Shown here: positions 44,247 through 53,534 of the stretch, one piece after another
How the letters are laid out: the number at the start of each line of letters is the position of its first letter
Position numbering within the stretch: position 1 is the stretch's first letter
DNA from: Methylomonas sp. EFPC3
Lineage (GTDB): Bacteria; Pseudomonadota; Gammaproteobacteria; Methylococcales; Methylomonadaceae
Direction of reading: 5' to 3'
Length of the DNA stretch: 64,000 bases
Assembly (NCBI RefSeq): GCF_029643245.1
Contig: NZ_CP116398.1
Location: 2,728,001 to 2,792,000 of the forward strand
The notes under the pieces: model-generated
The model's input: only the letters and a program-made list of their open reading frames with translations
Database searches by the model: none
What the model was told of the DNA's origin: nothing
Position numbers and translations under genes: made by a program

Positions 44247-46073
44247 TCAAGAGTTTTGTAAAGCGCCGGCATTGCGCGATCTGTCGGGCGATACCGATCG
44301 CGACGGCAGTTGCCGAACCACTTGGGCTTTGGCTTCCGCTTGCCGATGGCTGGCGATAGCACGCGGCGTGTCTTTGGCCGCCTGTTTAAACACGAAAGCC
44401 TTGCGGGCCTCGTGGTAATCGCCACTGCCGTAAAAGTTTTCGAACATTTGGGCTAACTCTGCCTGACGATAAGCCGCCAACGGCTGCTCGGCTTCGTCGC
44501 GGCAACGCCGACCGGCTTTGGCGCCCAGTTCTTCCCGCAATAACGCGTCGTTTTCGAGACGGTGGCGTACCAGGTGTTTGACTTGGGCAACAAACAAGGC
44601 ATGCGAACTATCCAGCACTTGATCGACCATACCCAGTTGCCATGCTTTTCTGGCGCTGAGCGGAATACAGGCTGTCGACAAACGCTCCGCAGCCTCCGCA
44701 CCCACCCGCCTGGGCAGGAGATAAGTCCAATATTCCGAACCGTATAGTCCGCCCATGTTGCGGTAATGCGGGTTGAACACCACCCCAGCCCGCACCCACA
44801 CCAGATCGGCGGCTAACGCCAGAATCGCCCCGCCAGCACCGGCGTTGCCGGCCACAGCGGCGATGGTGAGCTTGTCGGGAGTCTGGATGATTTGTCTGAC
44901 CAGATCGTCGATGGCGTTGATATTCAGCCAGGATTCGTCCGCCGGGTTTTGGGCGGCCTCGATGTGATTGAGGTGAATGCCGTTTGACCAGAAATCCTCA
45001 CCGCCCATCAATACGATGGCTTTGATGCTTAGCCCCGCCAGATAGCGATACACTTTCAGCAGTAAACGGCATTGATCGGTACTCATACCGCCGTTGTGGC
45101 AAGTAAAGTGCAGAAAGGCCACGTCCCCTTCCAACTCGTACCAGATCTCCTGTAGTGGATATTGTCGGCCCGGCTTCAAGTGATCGATCGTCAGGCGCTT
45201 GACCCCGGTTGCGAACCAGCGGGCCATGCCCTGCCGTGGCGCTTGGAGCAGGTCACCCAATGCCATTGCGGCCGGCAACTTAATGCCCTTTCCGTCCGCC
45301 CGCTTTGGTTTGAGATGGCCAATCCAGACCGCACCGTCGACGGTGGCCCGGCAAATAGCCTGTTCGGCGATCGCCACGATGCTGCCGGGTTTACCGATGA
45401 ACTGGTCGTCGGCATGGGCGTTGAACAGGTAAAACGGCTGACCGCACACTTGATCCAGTACGCCGGGACTGCCGTCCGCAGCGCGAATTCTGGACACGAT
45501 TTCGGCACTGCTGTGCTGTTGCCAGTCGATGGCGCGATCGCTCTGCTTCATCGCCGGGCGCAATCTGCCGGTGACGCTGGGATTGCCGTAATCCAGGGGT
45601 TCCGGGCGGAAGCTGGGAGCCTGTATGTAGCTCATGGCTTCCCACAGACACTCGACGGCGGCTTGCGTCACTTCCCGGTTGAACAAGCTGCTTTTGGTGG
45701 CTGCGCGCATCGGAAACGTGCGGCAGGCCCAAATTGGCCCGGCGTCCATTTCCGCGTCGGCGGCCAGCAGGGTTACTCCCCACTCCGGCAAACCTTCCTG
45801 AATGGCCCAATCCAGCGAGGACGGGCCGCGGTCGCCTTTTATGCCGGGGTGTACGATCAGACAGGTGTAGCGCTGGTAAATCGTGGCCGGAATGCGCCGG
45901 GTTAAAAACGGGCAGAGGATAAGTTCGGGATGAAACAGCTCAACCCCCTCCAACAGCCGGGCTTCGTCGCCTAAATGCAATTCGACAGAGACGTCATGGA
46001 CGGCATCGTTGAGTTCGGTAAAAAAACGCTGGGTCAGGCCTGAGAATGCTGTGGAAACTAATAAGATACGCAT
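44247..46073 (-). CDS. hypX: HypX/HoxX-type hydrogenase maturation protein
   Basis: 608 residues from the ATG at 46073 (RBS CAGGAG). The N-terminal 270 residues are a formyltransferase-like domain (MRILLVSTAFSGLTQRFF, LIVHPGIKGDRGPSSLDWAI). The C-terminal half is an enoyl-CoA hydratase/isomerase-like domain (VLMGGEDFWSNGIHLN, AAVAGNAGAGGAILALAADL). HypX makes CO from formyl-tetrahydrofolate by way of formyl-CoA, supplying the CO ligand of NiFe hydrogenases under air. No hydrogenase or hyp genes are in the window; here it heads an operon with a fibre-like protein and a phosphoesterase, an unexpected context. Confidence 0.9.
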   Translation of the reverse strand: MRILLVSTAFSGLTQRFFTELNDAVHDVSVELHLGDEARLLEGVELFHPELILCPFLTRRIPATIYQRYTCLIVHPGIKGDRGPSSLDWAIQEGLPEWGVTLLAADAEMDAGPIWACRTFPMRAATKSSLFNREVTQAAVECLWEAMSYIQAPSFRPEPLDYGNPSVTGRLRPAMKQSDRAIDWQQHSSAEIVSRIRAADGSPGVLDQVCGQPFYLFNAHADDQFIGKPGSIVAIAEQAICRATVDGAVWIGHLKPKRADGKGIKLPAAMALGDLLQAPRQGMARWFATGVKRLTIDHLKPGRQYPLQEIWYELEGDVAFLHFTCHNGGMSTDQCRLLLKVYRYLAGLSIKAIVLMGGEDFWSNGIHLNHIEAAQNPADESWLNINAIDDLVRQIIQTPDKLTIAAVAGNAGAGGAILALAADLVWVRAGVVFNPHYRNMGGLYGSEYWTYLLPRRVGAEAAERLSTACIPLSARKAWQLGMVDQVLDSSHALFVAQVKHLVRHRLENDALLREELGAKAGRRCRDEAEQPLAAYRQAELAQMFENFYGSGDYHEARKAFVFKQAAKDTPRAIASHRQAEAKAQVVRQLPSRSVSPDRSRNAGALQNS

Positions 46074-46220
46074 GGGATACTCCTGATTACTCTCGTTTCT
46101 GGCTGTCGTAGCCCATGACGCACGCCCTTCGAAAACATCAGGGTGAAACGGTATTGATGGGCGGGACAACAAACACGCCCGGCGACGGCATCGCAGCCAA
46201 ACCGCCGGGCAACATCGCGG

Positions 46221-46457
46221 TTAACCGCCCTTGCCGATGCCTCGAATCAGCGGCCCGAAGAACTCTACGCAACCGGCGGTCGGGCATGCGGTTTGCGCCC
46301 GATATTCCTGAGTGCGGATCGGCGTCGGTTTGGGTTGCTTGGTGCTGTAACCGCGGCCGGGGGTACCGGCCTGAACCGAGCCGACCCAAAACAGGCCCAG
46401 CCCGGCGACAGCAAGCAAGCCGCGGATGGAGTGTTGTTTTAACTTAATGTTTTTCAT
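46221..46457 (-). CDS. Small secreted protein, 78 residues
   Basis: Signal peptide ending SVQA, giving a mature protein of about 48 residues with Pro/Lys-rich start (TKQPKPTPIRTQEY) and a Cys pair in ACPTAGCVEFF. RBS AGGGGAATTATC before the ATG. It follows the HAF-repeat PEP-CTERM gene by 24 bases, so it is probably the last gene of that operon. Family unknown; export with the PEP-CTERM protein suggests a joint surface role. Confidence 0.72.
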   Translation of the reverse strand: MKNIKLKQHSIRGLLAVAGLGLFWVGSVQAGTPGRGYSTKQPKPTPIRTQEYRAQTACPTAGCVEFFGPLIRGIGKGG

Positions 46458-46481
46458 GATAATTCCCCTAACAATATTGAA

Positions 46482-48656
46482 TTAAGCGTTGCGGCGGCGG
46501 CCGGCCAAAGCAAGCAGAGCCGAACCGAACAGCCAGAAAGCGCCGGGCAACGGTACCGCCGCGACGCCGATTTCGCCGGTGGTGTACAGCTTGGAAAAAT
46601 CCCAGCGCAAACCGTTGGCCAAGGTCGCGAAGCGAGTATCGATCCGCGTGAACTTACCGGAGCTGCTGCCCCAGTCGAACAAGTCGAACACATCGCCGGC
46701 CTGGGCCGCGAAGTTGTCCCACCACATCAGTTGCAGCACGCCGCCGAAATTGAGGTTGCCGGCTACTTGCAATTGATCGAACTGCTGACCGGCTTCGAGA
46801 CCGCCGATTTCGGCCAGATACAGGTTCTCGCTGCCGAAGCTGGCGCTACCGCTGTTGGCCACCAAGGCCGGCGAATTGCCCAAGGACAGGCCGCCTTCGT
46901 AATAACTGGTGCCGGTGCCGCTCAACAAGGCACCGTCGCGCACCACCACCTGGCCGAAAAACACGGCGCCGGCATCGCGCCCTACCCGTAATTCGCTGCC
47001 GGATTGCAAGGTCACGTCGCCCCAGAATGCGGTTTCGCCGTTGCCGGACAGCACGATTCGGCCGGTTTTGGCGTTGGTCACGGCGCCGGTTACGCTATTG
47101 GCGCCAAAGCCGACCTGCAGCTGGCCGCGATTTTCCAGGCCGCCGGCAAAATCGGCGGCGGCATTTTGCAGTTGCAATTGGCCCTGATTGATCAACATAC
47201 GATCGGTGTGCAAGCGGGCCAGATTGGCGCTGGCGCCGATCAATTGGATACTGCCGGCGTTGTCGACGCTACCGCCCAGTAAGCGCATCTGCTCGCCGCT
47301 ACCGACCTGTACCCGGCTGGCGGCATCGATTTGCAAGCCGCCGTCCAACGTACCGGCCCCGGTCAACGCGGCATTTTGCAGACGAGTGCCGCGCTCGGCC
47401 GCGGTATAGCCACGATTCAAATCAAACGCCACGCTTTGGCCGGCGCTACCGCTCACGACAAGACTGCGCACGCTGGCATGGGCGCTGCCCAAAATAGCGG
47501 CGTTACCGCCCGGATTGACGACAACATCGTGCGGTTGGCCGGGCGCGAAACCGAAACTGCCGAATCCGGCGTAATTCCAGCGCGCGGCATCGTCCCAAGC
47601 CCCGTTGCCGTTGCCTTGCCATTCCGGATGCAAGGTCAGTACAAAGCCTTCGGCTTCAGCCCCTTCGTGCGAACCGAAGCCGACGATCTGGCCGTAACGG
47701 TTGATGCCCAAGGCGTGGTGCAAGGTCCAGCCGTCCGCTGCCAGCCGGTTCAAGTCGTAAATCCGGCCGTTATTCCACAGCACGGCATGCATGGCGTTGT
47801 CGGTGGTGCGCGAATAGCCGACGATCTGACTGGTATCGTTGATGTCCGAAGCCCGACTGTCGCCGCCCAGACTGCCCAGGTCTTGCATCCGGCCGTTGGC
47901 GTAATGAAAGGCGTGGGGGAGGTACTCATCCGGCCTCAACGAACTGTAGCCGACCACCTCGCCGGCGTTGTTGATCGCCGTGCCTTCGCTGGTATCGCCG
48001 CCCAGGCCGCCAATCGTTTGGCCGACGCCGTCGCGGTACAAGTGGGCAAGCGAGCCGAGCCCGTTCGGACCGGCCACGTAACCGGCGGCGTCGCCGCGAT
48101 TGTTGATCGCATTCACGCCCCTCCCGCCGGTTTTCAGCAACGTACCGTTGCGGTAGATCACGCCGGCAACGCTCCGGTCCCCTACCAAGGTACCTGCGAT
48201 ATCGCCGTGGTCGTTGATCGCCCATGACAGGCTTTTACGGCTATCCGTGCTCAAGCCGGTCATCTCGTTGGCGCCGTCCCGCCGGATAAAGAGTTGATTG
48301 GTATACGGATGGTCGGCATCGACGTTGACCGAGGCCACGACGTCGCCCCGGTTATTGATCGCGTAAGCTTGTACCGATTTGCCGCCGACGGTGATTTCCT
48401 CGGCGCTACCGTTGCGGTAAATGTAAGAACGGGTAACGCTTGGTTCCCGGTCCTTGCCGGGCAGATTGTTCAACAGCAGGATTTGGCCCTGGTCGTTGAT
48501 GTCGCGGGCAACGCTGTTGCGGTCGCCTTGCAGACCGGTACCGGCAAAATCGTAACGGGCCGCCGCGGCGGCCGGAACCGCCGCCAACGATCCGCCGGCC
48601 AGCACCGCCGCAACAGCCCAAGGCAGAGGTCTTATCTGAAAAATTGGGAATGACAT
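46482..48656 (-). CDS. Large PEP-CTERM protein with HAF repeats
   Basis: 724 residues. Signal peptide ends PAAAAA. Residues 35-340 hold HAF-type repeats, recurring units such as AINNRGDVVASV, AINDHGDIAGTL, AINNAGEVVGYS and DINDTSQIVGYS, which probably form a beta-propeller. Residues 380-680 are a beta-helix-like region of Gly/Ala/Asn-rich repeats (GAGTLDGGLQIDA, LQVGFGANSVTGAV). The C-terminus VPLPGAFWLFGSALLALAG plus RRRNA is the sorting signal. RBS CAGGAGATAACC. It is the main gene of a three-gene operon flanked by two tiny secreted proteins; adhesion or matrix function is inferred. Confidence 0.9.
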   Translation of the reverse strand: MSFPIFQIRPLPWAVAAVLAGGSLAAVPAAAAARYDFAGTGLQGDRNSVARDINDQGQILLLNNLPGKDREPSVTRSYIYRNGSAEEITVGGKSVQAYAINNRGDVVASVNVDADHPYTNQLFIRRDGANEMTGLSTDSRKSLSWAINDHGDIAGTLVGDRSVAGVIYRNGTLLKTGGRGVNAINNRGDAAGYVAGPNGLGSLAHLYRDGVGQTIGGLGGDTSEGTAINNAGEVVGYSSLRPDEYLPHAFHYANGRMQDLGSLGGDSRASDINDTSQIVGYSRTTDNAMHAVLWNNGRIYDLNRLAADGWTLHHALGINRYGQIVGFGSHEGAEAEGFVLTLHPEWQGNGNGAWDDAARWNYAGFGSFGFAPGQPHDVVVNPGGNAAILGSAHASVRSLVVSGSAGQSVAFDLNRGYTAAERGTRLQNAALTGAGTLDGGLQIDAASRVQVGSGEQMRLLGGSVDNAGSIQLIGASANLARLHTDRMLINQGQLQLQNAAADFAGGLENRGQLQVGFGANSVTGAVTNAKTGRIVLSGNGETAFWGDVTLQSGSELRVGRDAGAVFFGQVVVRDGALLSGTGTSYYEGGLSLGNSPALVANSGSASFGSENLYLAEIGGLEAGQQFDQLQVAGNLNFGGVLQLMWWDNFAAQAGDVFDLFDWGSSSGKFTRIDTRFATLANGLRWDFSKLYTTGEIGVAAVPLPGAFWLFGSALLALAGRRRNA

Positions 48657-48700
48657 GGTTATCTCCTGGAACAGTTCGAATCCGATTCAGCAAGGCCGGC

Positions 48701-48877
48701 TCAAGCCGCCTGGCCGCCGGCATCCGGATCTTCGTCGCTAGTCCAGGCGACGGTTACCGACTGAGCCGGACCCGTCGCTACCCAGCCGGCGGCCGCATTC
48801 GCGCCGCCGATCACTAAAACCGCTAACCAGAAAGCGCGACCAGCCGCGCGTTGTTTACCAACAAGTAATGTGTACAT
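48701..48877 (-). CDS. Tiny secreted protein, 58 residues
   Basis: ATG at 48877 with RBS GGGGGAACTCAG. It encodes a cationic start and hydrophobic stretch (RAFWLAVLVIGGANAAAG) as a signal peptide, then a mature part of about 30 residues ending TSDEDPDAGGQAA. It is followed 44 bases later by the HAF-repeat PEP-CTERM gene and preceded by the dyad at 48977, so it is the first gene of that operon. Too short to assign. A start-proximal regulatory or chaperone-like role is possible. Confidence 0.6.
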   Translation of the reverse strand: MYTLLVGKQRAAGRAFWLAVLVIGGANAAAGWVATGPAQSVTVAWTSDEDPDAGGQAA

Positions 48878-48976
48878 CTGAGTTCCCCCAAAACGAATGA
48901 ATAAAAACCGGCGGACCTAACAGCCGCAGCCTGGGTCCGTTGGGGGATAAGGTAACAATTGCCGGTTTTCGAAGCG

Positions 48977-48994
48977 CCCTACGTGGGGAGGGTA
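48977..48994 (-). promoter_or_regulatory. GC-rich dyad upstream of the HAF PEP-CTERM operon
   Basis: CCCTACGTGGGGAGGGTA on the plus strand, 100 bases upstream of the first gene at 48877. Toward that gene a -35-like CTTCGA and a weak -10 (CTTATC/TTATCC) follow at 17-18 bases, so the placement resembles the other dyad promoters but the -10 is poor. Confidence 0.45.
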
Positions 48995-49068
48995 GCGGGT
49001 GTGAAATATTACCTGGCGGGGGAGGCTGGTTCGGCAACGGACGCACCGCCAGGGCGTTGTAGTGGTCC

Positions 49069-49563
49069 ATGGCAAGCCAGGGCTATTGGCTGATGGAGTT
49101 TATTTCCATATCGCAGATCATTAAGCAAGCGCCGGCGCAATACGGCAGAGCCTATCTTTATTCCGAAACCGACGATAACGATTTGACGTATTTCATCGTT
49201 CATCAACTGGAAGTCATCAGAAAAGCCATAACTGCTTTACATCAATATCTGGAAAAGAAAACGGCGGAGATATTCGAGATAGAGCAATGCCTGGAAGGCT
49301 CGGCTTTACAAGGAAAATTAAACCACAGGCAGTTGGCGATTCTGAGACATGCCCTGGATCACCCGACGACCATCTACACCATCCAGCAACATCAGGCCGC
49401 CCATAAACTCAGCTACCAAACCGCGCGCACCGATTTACTCAAAATGGCAGACGAATTTCATATCCTGAGCAAGCACAAATATGGAAATGCCTTCGTTTTT
49501 TTAGCCCCCCCCGATCTCGGACAGAAACTGACTCAACTGGAAGCACGCTATAAAGCCAAATAA
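49069..49563 (+). pseudogene. C-terminal remnant of a Fic-family protein
   Basis: 164 codons. The text QGYWLMEFISISQIIKQAPA, YGRAYLYSETDDNDLTYFIV and the following long helix plus winged-helix segment (LNHRQLAILRHALDHP) match the region after the catalytic Fic core in Fic/DOC proteins. The catalytic HxFxDGNGR region, about 200 residues upstream in relatives, is missing, so the remnant cannot AMPylate. No upstream fragment is recognisable. It lies next to the MITE-like element and the defence-like ATPase, indicating an unstable locus. Confidence 0.75.
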
Positions 49564-49783
49564 GGGCCATAGCGGATTAAGGTAACATTTGTTCGAAAGC
49601 GGGAATAATTTGGGGTGTTTTGAAATTTTTGGGGGTTGCTATCGGCCAAGAGCGGTCGGCCGATAAATTGGGCCAATGGCAAGTGAGAGCCAGAAAACTG
49701 CCATCCAACGCTTCTCATAAACCGCACCGGTCAATAACCTGCCTTGGTCAGCTTCCCGTTTGATCCGGTTTTTAACCACCCCC
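49564..49783. other. Intergenic stretch after the Fic remnant
   Basis: About 220 bases, continuing to 49931 with the MITE-like element. No gene is supported. Confidence 0.4.
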
Positions 49784-49919
49784 TAACAGGTTGGTGAAAA
49801 ACTCTTTTTTGGCGTTGAATGACTCTATATTTAGTGCCGATGAAGCTATTTTTCCTACTAAATACTGGTTTGATTGAGCAAAATTAGCGTCTCAAATATG
49901 GTTTTTCACCAACCTGCTA
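49784..49919. repeat. MITE-like element with 19-base terminal inverted repeats
   Basis: CAGGTTGGTGAAAAAC at 49787-49802 is repeated in perfect inverse at 49901-49916. With TAA/TAG outward the repeats reach 19 bases with one mismatch. The 98-base interior is AT-rich and non-coding. It ends 12 bases before the stop of the AAA ATPase gene. This is the shape of a non-autonomous insertion sequence derivative; no transposase is present. Confidence 0.6.
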
Positions 49920-49931
49920 AGTGCTCAACAC

Positions 49932-52523
49932 TTACTTTCTTTTTTTCGATCTCTTGATTTTTGTTCTGATGGTTTCATAGCGATTGATTTCGGCGTTTAA
50001 ATTTTCCACTGTGGGCTTTTGATACGCATATTTATCGCTATGAGTATGTCCTTCCATGTATCTGCAGCATTTACCGAAATTATCAAGCAATTCAGTTTTT
50101 AACTCTTCGTCAAAGCAAACATCTTTAAGTGATTCAACACTGACACGTTCATTGAAGCGTTGAACGACATTATTGAACAAGTCGTTTATAACCAAAACCT
50201 CATAACAAGTACGGAGTTCGGTGAACGCTGATTTTACAAGGTATTCTCTCTGCGCCGGCGGGCAATCTGTTTTATTTGCTTCATCATAATGGCGTCTCGG
50301 AATTACAGAGTTACGATATTGCTTTTCATAAGACGGTGCATTGTTTAGAAACACATATCCAGGCGTATCATCTCTTTTTTCAATCCAGTGGCATACATGG
50401 TCAACCTTGAATTCACAGCATGCAGAAATCAATGTTGAGACAAAAACTAAATCGTGGGTAAAAACTACTACCTGGTTTTTTGTAGATTCTTCTGCAATCC
50501 GTTCTGCAATACGGCCTTTTCTTTCGTCGTCAAGTGAAGTTACCGGGTCATCAAAAATAACTCCGCAAGTGATTTCTGATAGCTTAATTTCTGCGAGAAA
50601 ATCCGCAAGCGAAATGATTTTCTGCTCCCCTTCACTTAAAATCTTTGAGGGTTCTTTTCCTTTCAAAAACAACTGTCGATAAGATGTGCCAGCCGAGCCA
50701 GTATGGGAAATATTGATGCCTATTTCGCAATTCAAAGATTTACACTCATCATTGAAAGCTCTGACGTATGCTTCGTTAAAATATTTTCCAGAAAGCTCTT
50801 TTTCCTTGTCTGTGATTTTACGTTTCGAAATTTTACCTTTTGCCTTTGTCGCTGTGGCGGCCCATTTCAGGTTACTAACATATGTTTCAATACCCGTTAT
50901 ATGCTGTTCAAGTTTTTCTTTGTGATTCAGATATGTGATTGAATCTTGTAGTTTCTTGATATCTGCTGTGGGGTCATTCTCTTGGAGCTTTGTTATGTTG
51001 CCTTCAATGCCCTGAACGATTCTGTCGATGTGAGTCGTATCAGTTTGAATTGCTGTCCTGTTATTTGCTGTCTTCGTTGTTAGGTCTGAAATTATGCTTT
51101 CAGATAAAGCTTTCTGCTTTTGTAAATATTCCTTAATTTCGAGTGTTTCTTTCTTATGCTTTTCAAGCATCCATTTTGTTAATACACCGTTTTCGGGTAG
51201 CAGGTCGAAATTTAACTCTTCATAGTTCTTGTTATGTGTATTCAATGCTGTCTGAGCATTTTTTGCATCCTGCTCTGACTGACTCTTAATAAAAATCCAA
51301 TATGATGCAATTAGTTTCTGTGCTTCAATAGAAAGTGGCTGCTGGCACAAAATACAATAGTCATCGGCCTTTGGGTACTTCTCGTTATCACCCACCTGTT
51401 GTTTTGCAAAATCCTGGGCCGCTGTTATGAAACCTTTCCATTCTTTGCTGCCGACATTCATTATTTTGTCGGTCTTGAAGCTCTCGATACCTTCGGTTTT
51501 AGCGGTGTCATCTTTTGACAGACAGTCCGATATTGCTGTTTTGATTTCAGAAAGTGATTCCGCTGTAAAGAATTTGTTGTTGTCGGCAATGGATATTTTT
51601 AATGTCGTTAAGAGTTCTTTGTAATCATTTAAATCTGCAATCTCTTTATCTTTCTTCAAAGTCTGCAGTTGCGCCATTTGTTCTTCAAGTTCACTTCGTT
51701 TTTTCTTCTCTTCTTCTGTAATCGGGATTAGTTTTTTGAGGTCATCAATTTGGGTTTTTGCGGAAAGGGTATTCAGTACATTCTTGATGTCTGACTCACC
51801 ATCGAACAACGAAGGATAATCCTTTGTAACGCTCTTATTGGTAATGTCGGCGGTTATTTTTTCTTCTATTTTTTTGAAGGCCTCGATTAAATCGCCGAAA
51901 AAATCAAGCCCAGCTGGCCTAAACTCGAATTGATTCCTATTGGTTAAATGGACATTGACGCATTTGTTGTCGAATATTGAAAATTGTCTGAATTCGTTTT
52001 GTTGTTTGTGGTCTGGGTATGTAAGGGCATAAAGTTTAGATTTGGAAGTAAAGCTGATTTCTGCTGATACATTACTATGACCGCTTGCGACATGAATGTT
52101 CGGCAGAATATCTTCCGTAGAACGGCTATGAAAAGCCTTCTTCAATAGGCGAGTATATCCAGTTTTTCCCGAACCATTTACGCCGTAAACAATTGTTACC
52201 TGAGGGCAAAACTCAATCTTTTGATTTTCTACAAGCGCGTTTACGCCTTTGAGGTTTTGCAAGCTGGTTAGCAGAAGGTCATCTTTGAAACCGTCACAGG
52301 ATGCGTTGTCGCAACTTATTACAATAGCAGGCTTCTCTGTTGATGGTTTTAAGCCAGCATCTTCAAGAACGTAGCTGTATGCAGTGTCTATATCGGTATA
52401 AGAAATTGATTCCCCGGATAGCAGTTTTGAACTCAGATATTTTGCCCAATATGGCAACGATTCAGCGAACTGTTCAATTTCTGAATTCAAGCTATCAATC
52501 TTGCCTTCATTTGCTTCAGTCAA
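49932..52523 (-). CDS. AAA ATPase with zinc hook, RloC/PrrC-like anticodon-nuclease candidate
   Basis: 863 residues in an AT-rich block unlike the surrounding GC-rich core. ABC/SMC-type ATPase parts: Walker A GVNGSGKT (114-121), signature LSEGEQ (629-634), Walker B GVIFDDP (654-660), D-loop SLDD and His690. Between them are coiled coils with a CILC zinc-hook-like pair (Cys390, Cys393). The C-terminal 150 residues hold Arg771-x3-Glu775 and His826/His828, echoing the Arg/Glu/His anticodon-nuclease triad of PrrC and RloC. This predicts an ATP-regulated tRNA-cleaving phage-defence protein; the nuclease part is inference. No hsd genes are adjacent. Confidence 0.85.
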   Translation of the reverse strand: MTEANEGKIDSLNSEIEQFAESLPYWAKYLSSKLLSGESISYTDIDTAYSYVLEDAGLKPSTEKPAIVISCDNASCDGFKDDLLLTSLQNLKGVNALVENQKIEFCPQVTIVYGVNGSGKTGYTRLLKKAFHSRSTEDILPNIHVASGHSNVSAEISFTSKSKLYALTYPDHKQQNEFRQFSIFDNKCVNVHLTNRNQFEFRPAGLDFFGDLIEAFKKIEEKITADITNKSVTKDYPSLFDGESDIKNVLNTLSAKTQIDDLKKLIPITEEEKKKRSELEEQMAQLQTLKKDKEIADLNDYKELLTTLKISIADNNKFFTAESLSEIKTAISDCLSKDDTAKTEGIESFKTDKIMNVGSKEWKGFITAAQDFAKQQVGDNEKYPKADDYCILCQQPLSIEAQKLIASYWIFIKSQSEQDAKNAQTALNTHNKNYEELNFDLLPENGVLTKWMLEKHKKETLEIKEYLQKQKALSESIISDLTTKTANNRTAIQTDTTHIDRIVQGIEGNITKLQENDPTADIKKLQDSITYLNHKEKLEQHITGIETYVSNLKWAATATKAKGKISKRKITDKEKELSGKYFNEAYVRAFNDECKSLNCEIGINISHTGSAGTSYRQLFLKGKEPSKILSEGEQKIISLADFLAEIKLSEITCGVIFDDPVTSLDDERKGRIAERIAEESTKNQVVVFTHDLVFVSTLISACCEFKVDHVCHWIEKRDDTPGYVFLNNAPSYEKQYRNSVIPRRHYDEANKTDCPPAQREYLVKSAFTELRTCYEVLVINDLFNNVVQRFNERVSVESLKDVCFDEELKTELLDNFGKCCRYMEGHTHSDKYAYQKPTVENLNAEINRYETIRTKIKRSKKRK

Positions 52524-52738
52524 TGAAAACCTCCCTGTATTGTGTTGGCTAACAAATTATTAAATTGTCCTGTATATCTTTCCAATCCGGCAGAAATTTA
52601 GCTGTTTGCCATTATAACTGTCTCTTATATGCCTACTACCAGCCATTTCAGTAACTCAGGACAAAGTCCCCTTTGGGTCGACTCAGGCCTTACAGCACTA
52701 GATTAAACGCAACGGCCTCAACGTGTCTAGCGGATGGA

Positions 52739-53314
52739 TTATTCCGCCGGCCCAGCTAACAACCTTTCCGCCTGCCGATAACTCAAGCCGGAAATTCCGG
52801 ATTTTTGCATCGATTGTTTCAGCGAATAGGCCAGTGCCGAGGCGAGGACGCGGGAGTAGTACGGCAGGGTTTCCAGATATACCGGCAAGGCGGCGTCGAT
52901 GGTTTCGGCTTGTTGCAGTTGTTGTTCGAGTTGGCGGCGGCGGTCGGCGATTTCCTGGAGGAAGGCGTTGTCATTGGCGCAGGCGTCGGATAGCTCCAGC
53001 GTCCAGCTCAAATCGGCTTGCAGTTCGCATGCGCCGATGAAGCGGCCGGATTGGGCCGGCGGCCATTGTTCCGGCGCGATCAACGACAGCCGGTACTGGT
53101 TATCTTTGAAGTACAGCCAATAGGTTTGCCCGGCGGTCGGTTTGAAGCGAATCCGGCTGTTTAACACGAACAGCGAGGTGAACAAGTCGCTGCTGATTTG
53201 TTGAAGGTTCTTGGCGGGTACGACCAGTTGCTGCTTGGCTTGTTGCAAGCTGTCCAATAGCGCGACCAAGCCCTTGCCCTGGGGATTTGCCGATTTGTTG
53301 ATTGAACTCGTCAT
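52739..53314 (-). CDS. DUF2452 family protein
   Basis: 191 residues, soluble. Opening NPQGKGLVALLDSLQQAKQQ, then LVVPAKNLQQISSDLFTSLF, YWLYFKDNQYRLSLIAPEQW and SWTLELSDACAND match the DUF2452 pattern of gammaproteobacteria; a coiled helix (LQEIADRRRQLEQQLQQAE) follows. The C-terminal 50 residues extend beyond the usual domain. Biochemical function unknown. GC-rich like the core genome, so it marks the right boundary of the AT-rich ATPase insert. Confidence 0.88.
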   Translation of the reverse strand: MTSSINKSANPQGKGLVALLDSLQQAKQQLVVPAKNLQQISSDLFTSLFVLNSRIRFKPTAGQTYWLYFKDNQYRLSLIAPEQWPPAQSGRFIGACELQADLSWTLELSDACANDNAFLQEIADRRRQLEQQLQQAETIDAALPVYLETLPYYSRVLASALAYSLKQSMQKSGISGLSYRQAERLLAGPAE

Positions 53315-53534
53315 GCCAAGTGTCCGCTAATCTGCCGAAAGTTTTGCGCGACGCCGGCTACGCGCCGACCGCCGCGGCATCATCGTACCAAAATAGCGGG
53401 GTGTCAGTTCCCGATGTGTTCAATACCAAAAATCCAGGGTAGCTGGAAGACGCTGGCGGGATCGGAACGTGCCGGCCCGGATTGCGCGGGCCGGCAGCAA
53501 ATGGAGTTGGCGGCCGCAAAGGCCGCCGATTGCG

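Noticed and set aside
47331-48227. 298-codon plus-strand frame opposite the HAF PEP-CTERM gene
   Set aside because: It mirrors the repeats of the minus-strand gene and has no start signal.
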